A stretch of DNA of 64,000 nucleotides from Lichenibacterium dinghuense (lineage in GTDB: Bacteria; Pseudomonadota; Alphaproteobacteria; Rhizobiales; Beijerinckiaceae), in the NCBI RefSeq assembly GCF_021730615.1, contig NZ_JAJLMN010000001.1, positions 2,170,501-2,234,500 of the forward strand. The letters are read 5' to 3'. Position 1 is the stretch's first letter; each line of letters starts with the position of its first letter. This document shows positions 55,907-64,000 of the stretch, piece by piece. The notes under the pieces are model-generated. The model ran no database searches. It saw only the letters and a program-made list of their open reading frames with translations, and was not told where the DNA came from. A program made the position numbers and the translations under genes.

Positions 55907-58774
55907 ATGTTTCCGGGGGGGAGGCACAAGGGCCAGGAGCTCGATCGGATGATGGCCGACAAGGCCATCGCCGCTGCCCGGCGCGCGCACCTGCTGTCGC
56001 GCAAATCGAAGCCGAAAGAGGTGCAGCCCTGCGAAATCACTGCCCCTGCAGCGGTGGAAAGCTGCGGTCAGGGTAATGTGACCGAGAGCGAGGCCTTTGT
56101 CCCCCTAAGCATTGACATCGTGGCGACGGTGGCACCTGCGCCGACGCCGGCTCCAAGACCCCGACTTGTCATCGAGCCTGCCGCCATCGCGAGAGCCCGC
56201 TTCCAAGTCGATGCTGGTGCAGTCGAGGCCACGCACCTGCTCCACGTGCTTCTGGCGACCGCGCTCGCCACCGAGGTCGACAAGCCGATCTGCATCGTTC
56301 TTCCATCGACGGATCAGGTTTCCGAGACCGTCGGCCTGATGGCGGCCATCGAGTGTCTCGCGGTGGATCTGGAGGGCACCCGCCCTGCCTTCAGGGAAGG
56401 CCTGCGTCCAGGCAAGCGCGTCCGTCTTGGTCCCGGCGGAGAGGTGTTCGAGCTCGATGCCGTCAACGCGGACGGGTCGCTTCGACTGCGGATGATGGAC
56501 AAGGCCACCTACAAGTCCAACGGCACCCGCTACGCTTCGGCCGACCGGGCCTTCTGGTTCGAGCCGACCACACGCCACCAGCCGCTCGGAACCCAGCACA
56601 CGAAGTTCGTCGCCCCTCAACCGAACCAGTTGGACATGCTGTTGGGCAGCCAGCTCTTTGCGAACACCGGCCTCGTTAGGACCAGGGTCATCCTGGCAGG
56701 CATGCGGAAGAGTTTCCACCGCACGCTTGCATCCCTGCCGCTGGTCAGCGTTGAAGGCCCCGCGTTGATGCCTGTCAGGCGGGTCCTCCCCTTTGGCGGG
56801 CTGGATGCGGCGGGTAAGGCCTACGTAATCGAGCCATCCGGCTCGGCCGGGCAGCCCATGATCGCCATCGAGAGGGAACTGCTCGACCTAGAACGTGCCT
56901 GTCTCGCTGAGGACATTGAACCTGGATCCAGGCTCGTTCTCACTGATCGTCTCGACATGGTCCTCAGGGATCTCAGCTTGGCTGGACGGATTGCCGAGCG
57001 GCAGCGGCTCATCCTGTTTGTGGAGGCTCGCAGGCGCTCGGAGATCGCGTTCCTGGCGGACAAGGGATGGGTGGTCTGGGAGCCGACCGCGCACGAGATC
57101 ATCGGGGCCGGCCCGTCGGAGATCCGCATGGGTTCTAGTGGCATCGACGCCTCACTCCGTGCGGCTGCCGGAGAGACGCTAAGAACTCCGGGTTTCATCT
57201 CCTGCAAATCGCATACCCTCAGGCGGGCGGATGCGGCTCTCGCGCACCTGGGGCTGCGCTTAGGGGACGAGTCGGTCGAGGAAGAGGAATGGGTGGAGGA
57301 TCTGCTATCAGGCGCCCAGAACCTCTTCTTCTCGTGCGCGAACTGGTTGACGGTGCCCGAAGATGCCGAGCTTGATAGCGCCGTCGCCGCCGCAGATGCG
57401 ATCAGGCGCGCCGCGGATCGCATCGGAACAAGGCTGGGTCCAGAAGGCGCCGGCGCCGCGGTCGAGTTCGCGGACGCGGTCGACAATTTCCGCGCGCTTG
57501 CCGTCGGCGGCAGCCTCACCGCGAAAGGCGGCGAGCTGCTTCGCTTGGCCCGGACGGCCAGCGAGAGCACCTACAGACAGATCTTCGTGACCGGGAACCG
57601 TCAGAGCCGCGAGCGGGCTGATGCCTTCTTCAGGCGCCACGATCTCGAAACGCGCTGCGTGGCCGTGCGCGAGCTAGCGCAGGAAGGGGACAGGGCATCG
57701 ATCGTCGGGTTCTCGGTCATGCGTCGGGATCTTTTCGAGCGCCTCGTCGATCCGTGGCCTTCGGCGAACACGCTGTTCCTCGGATACGAGTTTGAGACCG
57801 ACTGCTACCGGCGCCGCCTGGGTCGACGGGATGCCTTGCGCAGGGCCATGCGGCTAGATGTCAAGGCCCGTACCAAGCTCACAAGCATCGCCGGAGCGAG
57901 ATTCCCGGAGCCGCGCTACGAGGCCTCCATGCAACCGCTGGCGCCGGCCGACATCGATCACCTCGACGGCTTCGATCGCGCGACCAGGGAATGGAGCTGG
58001 GTGCGGCGGATCACCATCCCGGCACCCTCGCGCGGGGAGGAGACCTGCGAGGCTCGCATCGTCCGTTTCGCGGGGCGCTCGTGGTCGGCCATGACCGCCG
58101 AGCACGAGATCACCCTGCTCGTGCCAAGCGACGGCGGGCAGACGTATGTCCGCGAGGCGCATACCGCGGACCTCGCCCCTGAAACTCGGATCGTGGTCCG
58201 GGAAGGCGGGGACCGTGACGTGATCCGCCTGCTCGCACAGGACATCAAGGGCGAGAAAGGCTACGAGGCGCTCCGCCAGCATTCGAGCCTGTGGCGCCGG
58301 GTTCTGCAAGCTGCGTCCGTCGACCACTCAGCGATCCATCGCAGGCTGGAACTCGTCGGGGTACGTCGGCATCCGGCAACCGTCCGCGCTTGGCTGCACA
58401 ACGCGGCCCTGATCGGCCCCCGATCGGTCGACGATGTCGAGGCAATCGCGCGTGCTTTCCCGGATCAGACGATCAGGCCCGCTGCGTGGAAGGCGTGCAC
58501 GGATGCCATCGCGGAGCTAAGGGCACTCCATCAGACGGCCGGAGCCAAGCTCACCGACCTGCTTTCCCGCCGCTGCGGCAAGATGTTGCTCGAACCCTCC
58601 GACACGGAGCTGGCCATCGATCTCGGCATCGGCACCGTCTGGGTGCTTGAAGTGGCAGGCGTGGAGGACGAGGCGCGCGAGTGTCCGGCCTCGTACGTCA
58701 ACCGCCTCCATTGGCAGGACCCCGTCTGGAAGTCGGGCCTCCTCACGTCCCAGCTGCGCGCCAGGGCCGCCTGA
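55907..58774 (+). CDS. drmE: DISARM DrmE-like protein
   Basis: A 955-residue protein assigned to DrmE of class 2 DISARM from size, position and body motifs rather than catalytic residues. The N-terminal third has VEATHLLHVLLATALATEVDKP; the middle carries an RHDLETRCVAVRELAQEGD stretch with Rossmann-like character; the C-terminus has RLELVGVRRHPATVRAWLHNAALIGPRSVDDVEAIA, a helix-turn-helix-like block. No nuclease or helicase motif is visible. ATG 55907 was chosen; starts at 55949 or 55952 are possible. One base separates it from the next gene. Confidence 0.72.
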   Translation: MFPGGRHKGQELDRMMADKAIAAARRAHLLSRKSKPKEVQPCEITAPAAVESCGQGNVTESEAFVPLSIDIVATVAPAPTPAPRPRLVIEPAAIARARFQVDAGAVEATHLLHVLLATALATEVDKPICIVLPSTDQVSETVGLMAAIECLAVDLEGTRPAFREGLRPGKRVRLGPGGEVFELDAVNADGSLRLRMMDKATYKSNGTRYASADRAFWFEPTTRHQPLGTQHTKFVAPQPNQLDMLLGSQLFANTGLVRTRVILAGMRKSFHRTLASLPLVSVEGPALMPVRRVLPFGGLDAAGKAYVIEPSGSAGQPMIAIERELLDLERACLAEDIEPGSRLVLTDRLDMVLRDLSLAGRIAERQRLILFVEARRRSEIAFLADKGWVVWEPTAHEIIGAGPSEIRMGSSGIDASLRAAAGETLRTPGFISCKSHTLRRADAALAHLGLRLGDESVEEEEWVEDLLSGAQNLFFSCANWLTVPEDAELDSAVAAADAIRRAADRIGTRLGPEGAGAAVEFADAVDNFRALAVGGSLTAKGGELLRLARTASESTYRQIFVTGNRQSRERADAFFRRHDLETRCVAVRELAQEGDRASIVGFSVMRRDLFERLVDPWPSANTLFLGYEFETDCYRRRLGRRDALRRAMRLDVKARTKLTSIAGARFPEPRYEASMQPLAPADIDHLDGFDRATREWSWVRRITIPAPSRGEETCEARIVRFAGRSWSAMTAEHEITLLVPSDGGQTYVREAHTADLAPETRIVVREGGDRDVIRLLAQDIKGEKGYEALRQHSSLWRRVLQAASVDHSAIHRRLELVGVRRHPATVRAWLHNAALIGPRSVDDVEAIARAFPDQTIRPAAWKACTDAIAELRALHQTAGAKLTDLLSRRCGKMLLEPSDTELAIDLGIGTVWVLEVAGVEDEARECPASYVNRLHWQDPVWKSGLLTSQLRARAA

Positions 58775-58775
58775 T

Positions 58776-60527
58776 ATGGCCGTGATGGTGCCACGTCACG
58801 TCGATGCGTCCATCGTCGTGTCCGAGCGGCGCGTCTTCGAGGCGCTGCGGTCCGCGTCGTCGAGCGACAATTGGACGGTCCTCCATTCCCTCGGGGTTTC
58901 GAGCGCCTGGACGGGCGAGTTCGGGGAGATCGACTTCGTCGTCCTGATCCCAGGTCTCGGCATCGTCTGCATCGAAGTGAAGGGTGGGGGCGTCTCCGTC
59001 GCGGACGGCGTCTGGACCACCCGCAACCGGTACGGCGCAACGGATCGATTGAAACGCAGTCCCTACCGTCAGGCCCAGGAAGGCCAGTGGAAGCTGCTGG
59101 CCGCGCTTAAGGCGAAGTTCGGGGCAGGCTCGCAGGAGGCGCGTTGTCCCGTCGGATGGCTCGTCGTGTTCCCGGATGTCGCGAGTCCACCGCGTACCCC
59201 GGAAGCGACCGGGGACGAGGTCATCGCCCGGGACGAACTCGATGGCGATATTGGATCCCGGATACGGACCACACCCTCGCTGGCGAAACTCGCCGGGCGG
59301 ACGGATCTCGTCGCCCCGAGTGCGGCGACCTGTTCGCGGATGCTGTCCTTCCTTCGCCCGGATTTCGAGCGGGTGCCATTCCCGGCATCGGAGCACTGGG
59401 ACACCGAGGAGCGTCTGAAAATCCTGACGGAGGAGCAGTTCGAGGCCCTCGACAACGTCTCGGACAACCCTGTCTGTCTCCTCCGTGGTCCCGCGGGAAC
59501 AGGCAAGACCCTGATCGGCATCGAGCAGGCTCGCCGGATCGCCCAGACGGGGCGCAGCGTCCTCGTCTCGTGCTTTAACGGAGGGCTGGGCGGGTGGCTG
59601 CAGGACGCGACGGCGGGCTTCGGACCGGGGCGCGTCGTGGCCGGCCACCTGCATGGTCTTCTCAGGGACCGGATCGCAAACTCTCCCTTCGCCGAGGATC
59701 TGCGACAGGCGGAACAGGCCGGAACCTCCGGCGATCAGCTGTACGGGCGCCTCTACTACGAACTAGGAGCGCTCGCCATCGAGGAGAGCGGGGAACGCTT
59801 CGACGTCATCGTCTTCGACGAGGTCCAGGATCTGCCGTCGCCGCGGCTAGCGGAGCTGCTGAAGGCGTGGTCGCACGCCGCCAGTGGCACGTGGATTCTC
59901 CTGCTCGGCGACTTCACGAGACAAGCTCTCTACACGGGCTCGTCCGACGCATCGCTGGAGCTTCTGAGGGCGTCGCTCGGCGATGTCGCCGTCTTCAACC
60001 TCCGCCTCAACTGCAGGAACACGCGCCGGATCGCGATGCAGACGGGCATCCTCAGCGGCTTCGGGGAGCAGCGGCTGAGCGACCGGCAGCCGGAAGGCGA
60101 GCAGGTCAGCCTGCAGTTCCATGCCGACCGCGCCTCAGGGCTTGCGAAACTCGAAGCGGTCGTGCGGCAGCTTCGCGAGAGCGGCATTAAGGCCGCCGAC
60201 GTGGTCATCCTCGGAGCGCGGCGCAGGGAGAACTCGCTGCTATCGTGCGTCTCTAACGTCGGAGGCTGGCCCGTCAGGGACATACACGCTCCCGGGCAGG
60301 GCGTCGCCTACGCGACAGCCCACGCGTTCAAAGGCCTTGAGCGGAAGGTGGTCATCGTCATCGACGCCGACGCCCGGAACGAGGACGAATCGGACGCGAT
60401 TCTTTACGTTGCCATGTCGCGGGCACGCCTGCGACTGTTCATCCTCGCTCCCGAGACGTCGCGTCCCATAATGGAGAAGAGGTTGACGGACGCTGTCCTC
60501 GCCACCCTTGCACAGAAGGCATCATGA
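58776..60527 (+). CDS. NERD-domain nuclease with UvrD-like helicase domain
   Basis: A 583-residue protein. The N-terminal NERD (nuclease-related) domain shows GEFGEIDFVVLIPGLGIVCIEVKGG (residues about 49-73), with the Asp and Glu-x-Lys of a restriction-like fold. A superfamily 1 helicase follows: Walker A GPAGTGKT (Lys244), Walker B VIVFDEVQDL, GDFTRQALYTG and the C-terminal AHAFKGLERKVVIVID...LYVAMSRARLRLFI. It should couple DNA unwinding to cleavage. ATG 58776 is 1 bp after the preceding stop; the stop overlaps drmA by 4 bases (ATGA). It is not one of the standard DISARM core genes. Confidence 0.88.
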   Translation: MAVMVPRHVDASIVVSERRVFEALRSASSSDNWTVLHSLGVSSAWTGEFGEIDFVVLIPGLGIVCIEVKGGGVSVADGVWTTRNRYGATDRLKRSPYRQAQEGQWKLLAALKAKFGAGSQEARCPVGWLVVFPDVASPPRTPEATGDEVIARDELDGDIGSRIRTTPSLAKLAGRTDLVAPSAATCSRMLSFLRPDFERVPFPASEHWDTEERLKILTEEQFEALDNVSDNPVCLLRGPAGTGKTLIGIEQARRIAQTGRSVLVSCFNGGLGGWLQDATAGFGPGRVVAGHLHGLLRDRIANSPFAEDLRQAEQAGTSGDQLYGRLYYELGALAIEESGERFDVIVFDEVQDLPSPRLAELLKAWSHAASGTWILLLGDFTRQALYTGSSDASLELLRASLGDVAVFNLRLNCRNTRRIAMQTGILSGFGEQRLSDRQPEGEQVSLQFHADRASGLAKLEAVVRQLRESGIKAADVVILGARRRENSLLSCVSNVGGWPVRDIHAPGQGVAYATAHAFKGLERKVVIVIDADARNEDESDAILYVAMSRARLRLFILAPETSRPIMEKRLTDAVLATLAQKAS

Positions 60528-63500
60528 CCGGTCGCAGCGTCGGCACGACCCGCGAGGTGCGGGACTTCATTATCGACAGCCTTCGTCGGGAGCTGATCGG
60601 ACCGGCGCCGGGCTACCCGCTCATGCAGGTCGATCTCTCCGCCGACCGCAAGCGCCATGGGCAGGAGATCCTCCGGCCCCAGGACCCACCCCGCTATCGC
60701 TACTCCGCCGGCATCCTGTTCCCCGCAGGCGTGAACTTCTCGGCGACGCTGGATGCCGGGGAAGAGGCCGCAGATGTCGAGGAAGCCGCCGCTGTCGGCG
60801 AGGACGGCGTGGGCGGCAGCGCGGCCGAAGCCGGCATCGACGACCAAGCCGAGATCGAAGCGACGGCTAGCGAGGACCGCACGCCCGACACGGACGTGGA
60901 GGTCGATCCCACCTCGACCTTCCTGCCCAGCACCATGGGGATCAGCTTTCTGGCGGACGTGAGCGGGGGGATTCGCGTCAAGGCGACCTGGGGCACCTAT
61001 CACAAGGAGGCCGTCCCCGGTTTTCAGAGCTTCAAGAAGGACGGATCGGAGGCCGAGCTCTGGTTCCGTACACCGGACGAGAAGTCCGAGGACTATGCGC
61101 TTCAGGATCTCGCCGGCCGCGAGACCCGCATCCGCCTGCCGCGCAGGCGCATTTCTCCGCCGGCCCTTGCCGGGGAGCTCACCATCGATGTGATCAGCCG
61201 CCCGGCCGGAGGGAACGAGCGGCTGGTGACCGTCACGCTGGTCAACGTCGTCCAGAATTCCCGGCCCATTAACGAGAAGTGCTTCTTCCAGTGCTCCCTC
61301 TCGGTAGAGCCGCTGCCGGGCACCACCATCCTCGCTTATCCAGGTAGGCCATCCTCGATGCAGGACGAGGAGGAGGCCTCGCTGAGCCTGCTCTACCGCC
61401 ACCGGCCGACCTACGCGGTCGGGCATGGCTGCGCCGCCGACTGGGATATCGGTGGCGAGGGTTTGCCGATCTGCATCCGAAGCGAGACGCTACCGGTCTT
61501 CGAACAACCACCGGTGCTGCCGCTTGAGGACGCGCCGGGCGTGGAACTCTCGATGCGGAGGCTCGCGGAAGCCTCCCGGGCAGATGTCACCGCCTCCTGC
61601 CGCGCCCTGGCGGATGCGTACGAGGCCTGGATCGACGAGCGGGAACGCGAGCTTGCGGCGGATGCCGGGCTGGCCGGCGAGCCGGAGCTGAAGGAGCGGG
61701 GAGAGGCACACCTGCGGGAATGCCGGGACTGCCTGGGGAGGATCCGAAAAGGCGTCGATCTGCTCGTCGACGACCCGGATGCCTTCGAGGCGTTCCAGCT
61801 CATGAACATGGCCATGGTGCGCCAGCGCGCGCACTACACCCTGTCATCCGAGGACGACAAGCGGCGTAAGTGGGTCAAGGGAGTTGGCGGCCAGGAGCCG
61901 ACGGCCCTCTATCCCGCGCCAGCCTACCCGTACGAGACGCGATGGCGGCCCTTCCAGCTCGCCTTCGTCCTCATGAACGTTCGCTCGTTCGTCGAGCCCG
62001 GGCACGAGGAGCGCAGCCTTGTCGACGTCATCTGGTTCCCGACCGGCGGGGGAAAGACCGAGGCCTATCTTGGCCTCACGGCGCTCGTGATCCTGCTCCG
62101 CAGGTTACGTAATCCGGTCGACGCGGGTACCACCGTCCTCATGCGCTACACCCTGCGGCTGCTAACCACGCAGCAGTTCCAGCGGGCGGCGTCGCTCATC
62201 TGCGCGCTCGAACTGGTCCGTCGGGAAAATCCGAAGCGTTTCGGTGACCTGCCCATCACCATCGGGCTGTGGCTGGGTTCGTCAGTGACCCCGAACAGGG
62301 ACGCCGCCGCCAGCGTGGCGTTCGGCAAGTTGACTTCCGAAGGGGGCGACAACCCCTTCGTGATCCTGTCCTGCCCCTGGTGCGGGATCGACATGGGGCC
62401 GCACGACTACGACGGCGCTACCCGCATATTCGGCTACCGGCGCGAGAAGAGGCCGGGCGGGGACCAGCACGTACGCTTCCGCTGCGAGGACCCCGGCTGC
62501 GCCTTCTCGACGGCGGATGGATTGCCCCTGGAGGTCGTGGACGAGGGCATCTATCGGGAGCCGCCAACACTACTGATCGGCACCGTCGACAAGTTCGCGA
62601 TGATGCCGTGGAACCCCGAGGCACGACACCTTTTTGGCATCGACAACGAGAACGCGGTTACGCCTCCTGAGCTGGTGATCCAGGACGAGCTGCACCTCAT
62701 CTCCGGGCCTCTCGGCTCCATGGTCGGCCACTACGAGACCGTGATCGACGAGTTCACGACCCGCGTGGCTGACGGGGTCCGTATCCCCGCGAAGATCGTG
62801 GCGTCGACAGCTACGATCGCACGCGCCGGACAGCAGGTGAAAGCTGTCTACGGTCGCGACGCCAAGCTCTTCCCGCCCCAGGGGCTCAGGGCGGGTGAAT
62901 CGTTCTTCGCGCGTGAAGGATCCGGGCAGGCTGGCCGCACCTACGTCGGCGTCCTCGCCACGGCCGTTCCCTCGCACGTCACGGCGCAGGTCCGCACTCT
63001 GGCAACCCTGCTCCAGGCTCCCGCTCTCGTGGAGGCGACGACCGGCCTTGACGCGCTTGTCGATCCCTACTGGTCGCTCATCGTCTACTTTAACAGCCTG
63101 CGGGAGCTCGGCCGGGCCTCCACGCTCGTGCAGGCCGACATCCGCGAGTACCTGAACGCGGTCTGGGACCGAATCGGGCTCTCCTTCGAGGCGACCTACG
63201 GCGCCCCGGATCAGCGGCGCTTCATCAACAACTTCGACGAGCTCACCAGCCGGATGCGCAGCAGTGACATCCCGGGCGTGCTGCAGAAGCTCTTTACGGC
63301 GAAGCCGTCCACAGAGACCGTCGACCTCTGCTACGCGACCAACATGATCCAGGTCGGCTTGGACGTGCCGCGCCTCAGCATCATGTCGATCGTCGGTCAG
63401 CCGAAGGGGGCATCGGAATACATCCAGGCTTCGAGCCGCGTGGGCCGCGGGCGCGACAAGCCGGGGCTTGTCATTACCAATTTCAACCCATTCAAGCCTC

Positions 63501-63991
63501 GCGACCGGTCACATTTCGAGAGCTTCAGGCCATTTCATGAGAACGCCTACCGGCACGTGGAGCCGACCAGCGTGACGCCTTTCTCGATCCCGGTCTGCGA
63601 GCGTGCCATCCACGCCCTGGCTGTGGCCGTCGTGCGCTTCCGCTACCCGCAGCATCGCGACAGGCCGAACCTTGGGCTGTCGGACGCCGAGCGGAAGGCG
63701 GTGACCGCCATCGTCATGGATAGGGTCGCCCTGGTAGATCGCGACGAGGTGTCGAGGGCGCGCGCCACCCTCGACCGGTTTCTCGACGATTGGCAGCGTC
63801 GGAAACCCCAGAACTACGGAAAGGTGTCCGAGATCCCGGACGATCCGCTGATCTATCCGGCAGGGCGGGCGCTCCCGCAGAACCTCAATCACCTCATCGG
63901 AACGGTCAAGGCGACCGCAACGTCGATGCGGAACGTCGATGCGGACTGCGAGGCCACCCTGGTCTCGGCCTACGCGAGCGGGAGCGTCTGA
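60524..63991 (+). CDS. drmA: DISARM helicase DrmA
   Basis: An 1155-residue SF2 helicase, core of the DISARM restriction-like phage defence. Walker A is PTGGGKTE (Lys511), the DExH box is DELH (721-724) in IQDELHLISGPLGS, and the C-terminal motif block GLDVPRLSIMSIVGQPKGASEYIQ...SSRVGRG is the family hallmark. A Cys-rich insert (CPWCGIDMG ... CEDPGCAFS) looks like a zinc ribbon. An acidic linker (residues about 80-120, EEAADVEEAAAVGED) interrupts the N-terminal part. ATG 60524 overlaps the NERD gene; its stop overlaps the next ATG. Confidence 0.9.
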   Translation: MTGRSVGTTREVRDFIIDSLRRELIGPAPGYPLMQVDLSADRKRHGQEILRPQDPPRYRYSAGILFPAGVNFSATLDAGEEAADVEEAAAVGEDGVGGSAAEAGIDDQAEIEATASEDRTPDTDVEVDPTSTFLPSTMGISFLADVSGGIRVKATWGTYHKEAVPGFQSFKKDGSEAELWFRTPDEKSEDYALQDLAGRETRIRLPRRRISPPALAGELTIDVISRPAGGNERLVTVTLVNVVQNSRPINEKCFFQCSLSVEPLPGTTILAYPGRPSSMQDEEEASLSLLYRHRPTYAVGHGCAADWDIGGEGLPICIRSETLPVFEQPPVLPLEDAPGVELSMRRLAEASRADVTASCRALADAYEAWIDERERELAADAGLAGEPELKERGEAHLRECRDCLGRIRKGVDLLVDDPDAFEAFQLMNMAMVRQRAHYTLSSEDDKRRKWVKGVGGQEPTALYPAPAYPYETRWRPFQLAFVLMNVRSFVEPGHEERSLVDVIWFPTGGGKTEAYLGLTALVILLRRLRNPVDAGTTVLMRYTLRLLTTQQFQRAASLICALELVRRENPKRFGDLPITIGLWLGSSVTPNRDAAASVAFGKLTSEGGDNPFVILSCPWCGIDMGPHDYDGATRIFGYRREKRPGGDQHVRFRCEDPGCAFSTADGLPLEVVDEGIYREPPTLLIGTVDKFAMMPWNPEARHLFGIDNENAVTPPELVIQDELHLISGPLGSMVGHYETVIDEFTTRVADGVRIPAKIVASTATIARAGQQVKAVYGRDAKLFPPQGLRAGESFFAREGSGQAGRTYVGVLATAVPSHVTAQVRTLATLLQAPALVEATTGLDALVDPYWSLIVYFNSLRELGRASTLVQADIREYLNAVWDRIGLSFEATYGAPDQRRFINNFDELTSRMRSSDIPGVLQKLFTAKPSTETVDLCYATNMIQVGLDVPRLSIMSIVGQPKGASEYIQASSRVGRGRDKPGLVITNFNPFKPRDRSHFESFRPFHENAYRHVEPTSVTPFSIPVCERAIHALAVAVVRFRYPQHRDRPNLGLSDAERKAVTAIVMDRVALVDRDEVSRARATLDRFLDDWQRRKPQNYGKVSEIPDDPLIYPAGRALPQNLNHLIGTVKATATSMRNVDADCEATLVSAYASGSV

Positions 63992-64000
63992 TGAGGTCGG
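63991..64000 (+). CDS. drmB: Start of next DISARM gene (probable drmB), truncated by window
   Basis: ATG at 63991 overlaps the drmA stop by one base (TGATG) and continues MRS to the window end. In DISARM loci drmB (DUF1998) normally follows drmA, so this is the expected gene, but three codons cannot prove it. Confidence 0.45.

Noticed and set aside
58776-63991. Type I or III restriction enzyme for the NERD/DrmA pair
   Set aside because: No methylase or specificity subunit is present, and the GLDVPRLSIMSIVGQP block with DELH is specific to DrmA.

Overview
The window looks like a chromosomal segment of a very GC-rich alphaproteobacterium of the Hyphomicrobiales, most like the Methylobacteriaceae/Beijerinckiaceae group. 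This rests on a eukaryote-type GlnII glutamine synthetase behind a sigma-54-like promoter, an intracellular PHB depolymerase, an alphaproteobacterial SOS box (GTTC-N7-GTTC), a glgP-glgB-glgC-glgA-pgm operon, two DUF6894 proteins and strong GC bias at third codon positions. The species is an inference; no rRNA is present.

Positions 1-10.8 kb hold a Sel1-repeat fragment, a HigBA toxin-antitoxin pair coupled to a GNAT acetyltransferase, an inositol-monophosphatase family enzyme, PhaZ, an ABC permease with no ATPase beside it, a 257-bp inverted-repeat element, glutaminase next to glutamine synthetase II, an alpha/beta hydrolase plus SDR pair, a decayed IS110 end and a BrnTA pair with a perfect palindrome at its start. 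Positions 10.9-22.2 kb hold an acyl-CoA ligase and the glycogen operon, with a LacI-type palindrome upstream of glgP.

Positions 22.4-34 kb are more accessory in character: a second membrane-anchored SDR, two DUF6894 genes, an IS110 element, an orphan UmuD with an extended N-terminus and its own palindrome, an amber-interrupted small gene, a fusion gene left by deletion of an amino-acid ABC transporter, and a flavin monooxygenase/oxidoreductase cluster. Positions 34-52.8 kb are mostly core genes: LprI-like protein, GntR regulator, an overlapping HD hydrolase and nucleotidyltransferase pair, a cytosine-deaminase-like enzyme, IlvE, an MBL hydrolase, a large GGDEF/EAL protein, a cupredoxin, PlsC, an SOS-box gene, GmhB/GmhA, an L,D-transpeptidase, a DUF3597 protein and Zwf.

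After tRNA-Ala(CGC) at 52.8 kb the coding style changes to visibly less GC-rich third positions. The segment carries RecD2 and then the left part of a DISARM anti-phage locus: a DrmE-like protein, a NERD-nuclease/UvrD-type helicase, DrmA, and the first bases of what should be drmB. The NERD helicase lies inside the DISARM operon, coupled to drmA by a 4-base overlap, and is the strongest candidate here for an unusual system.
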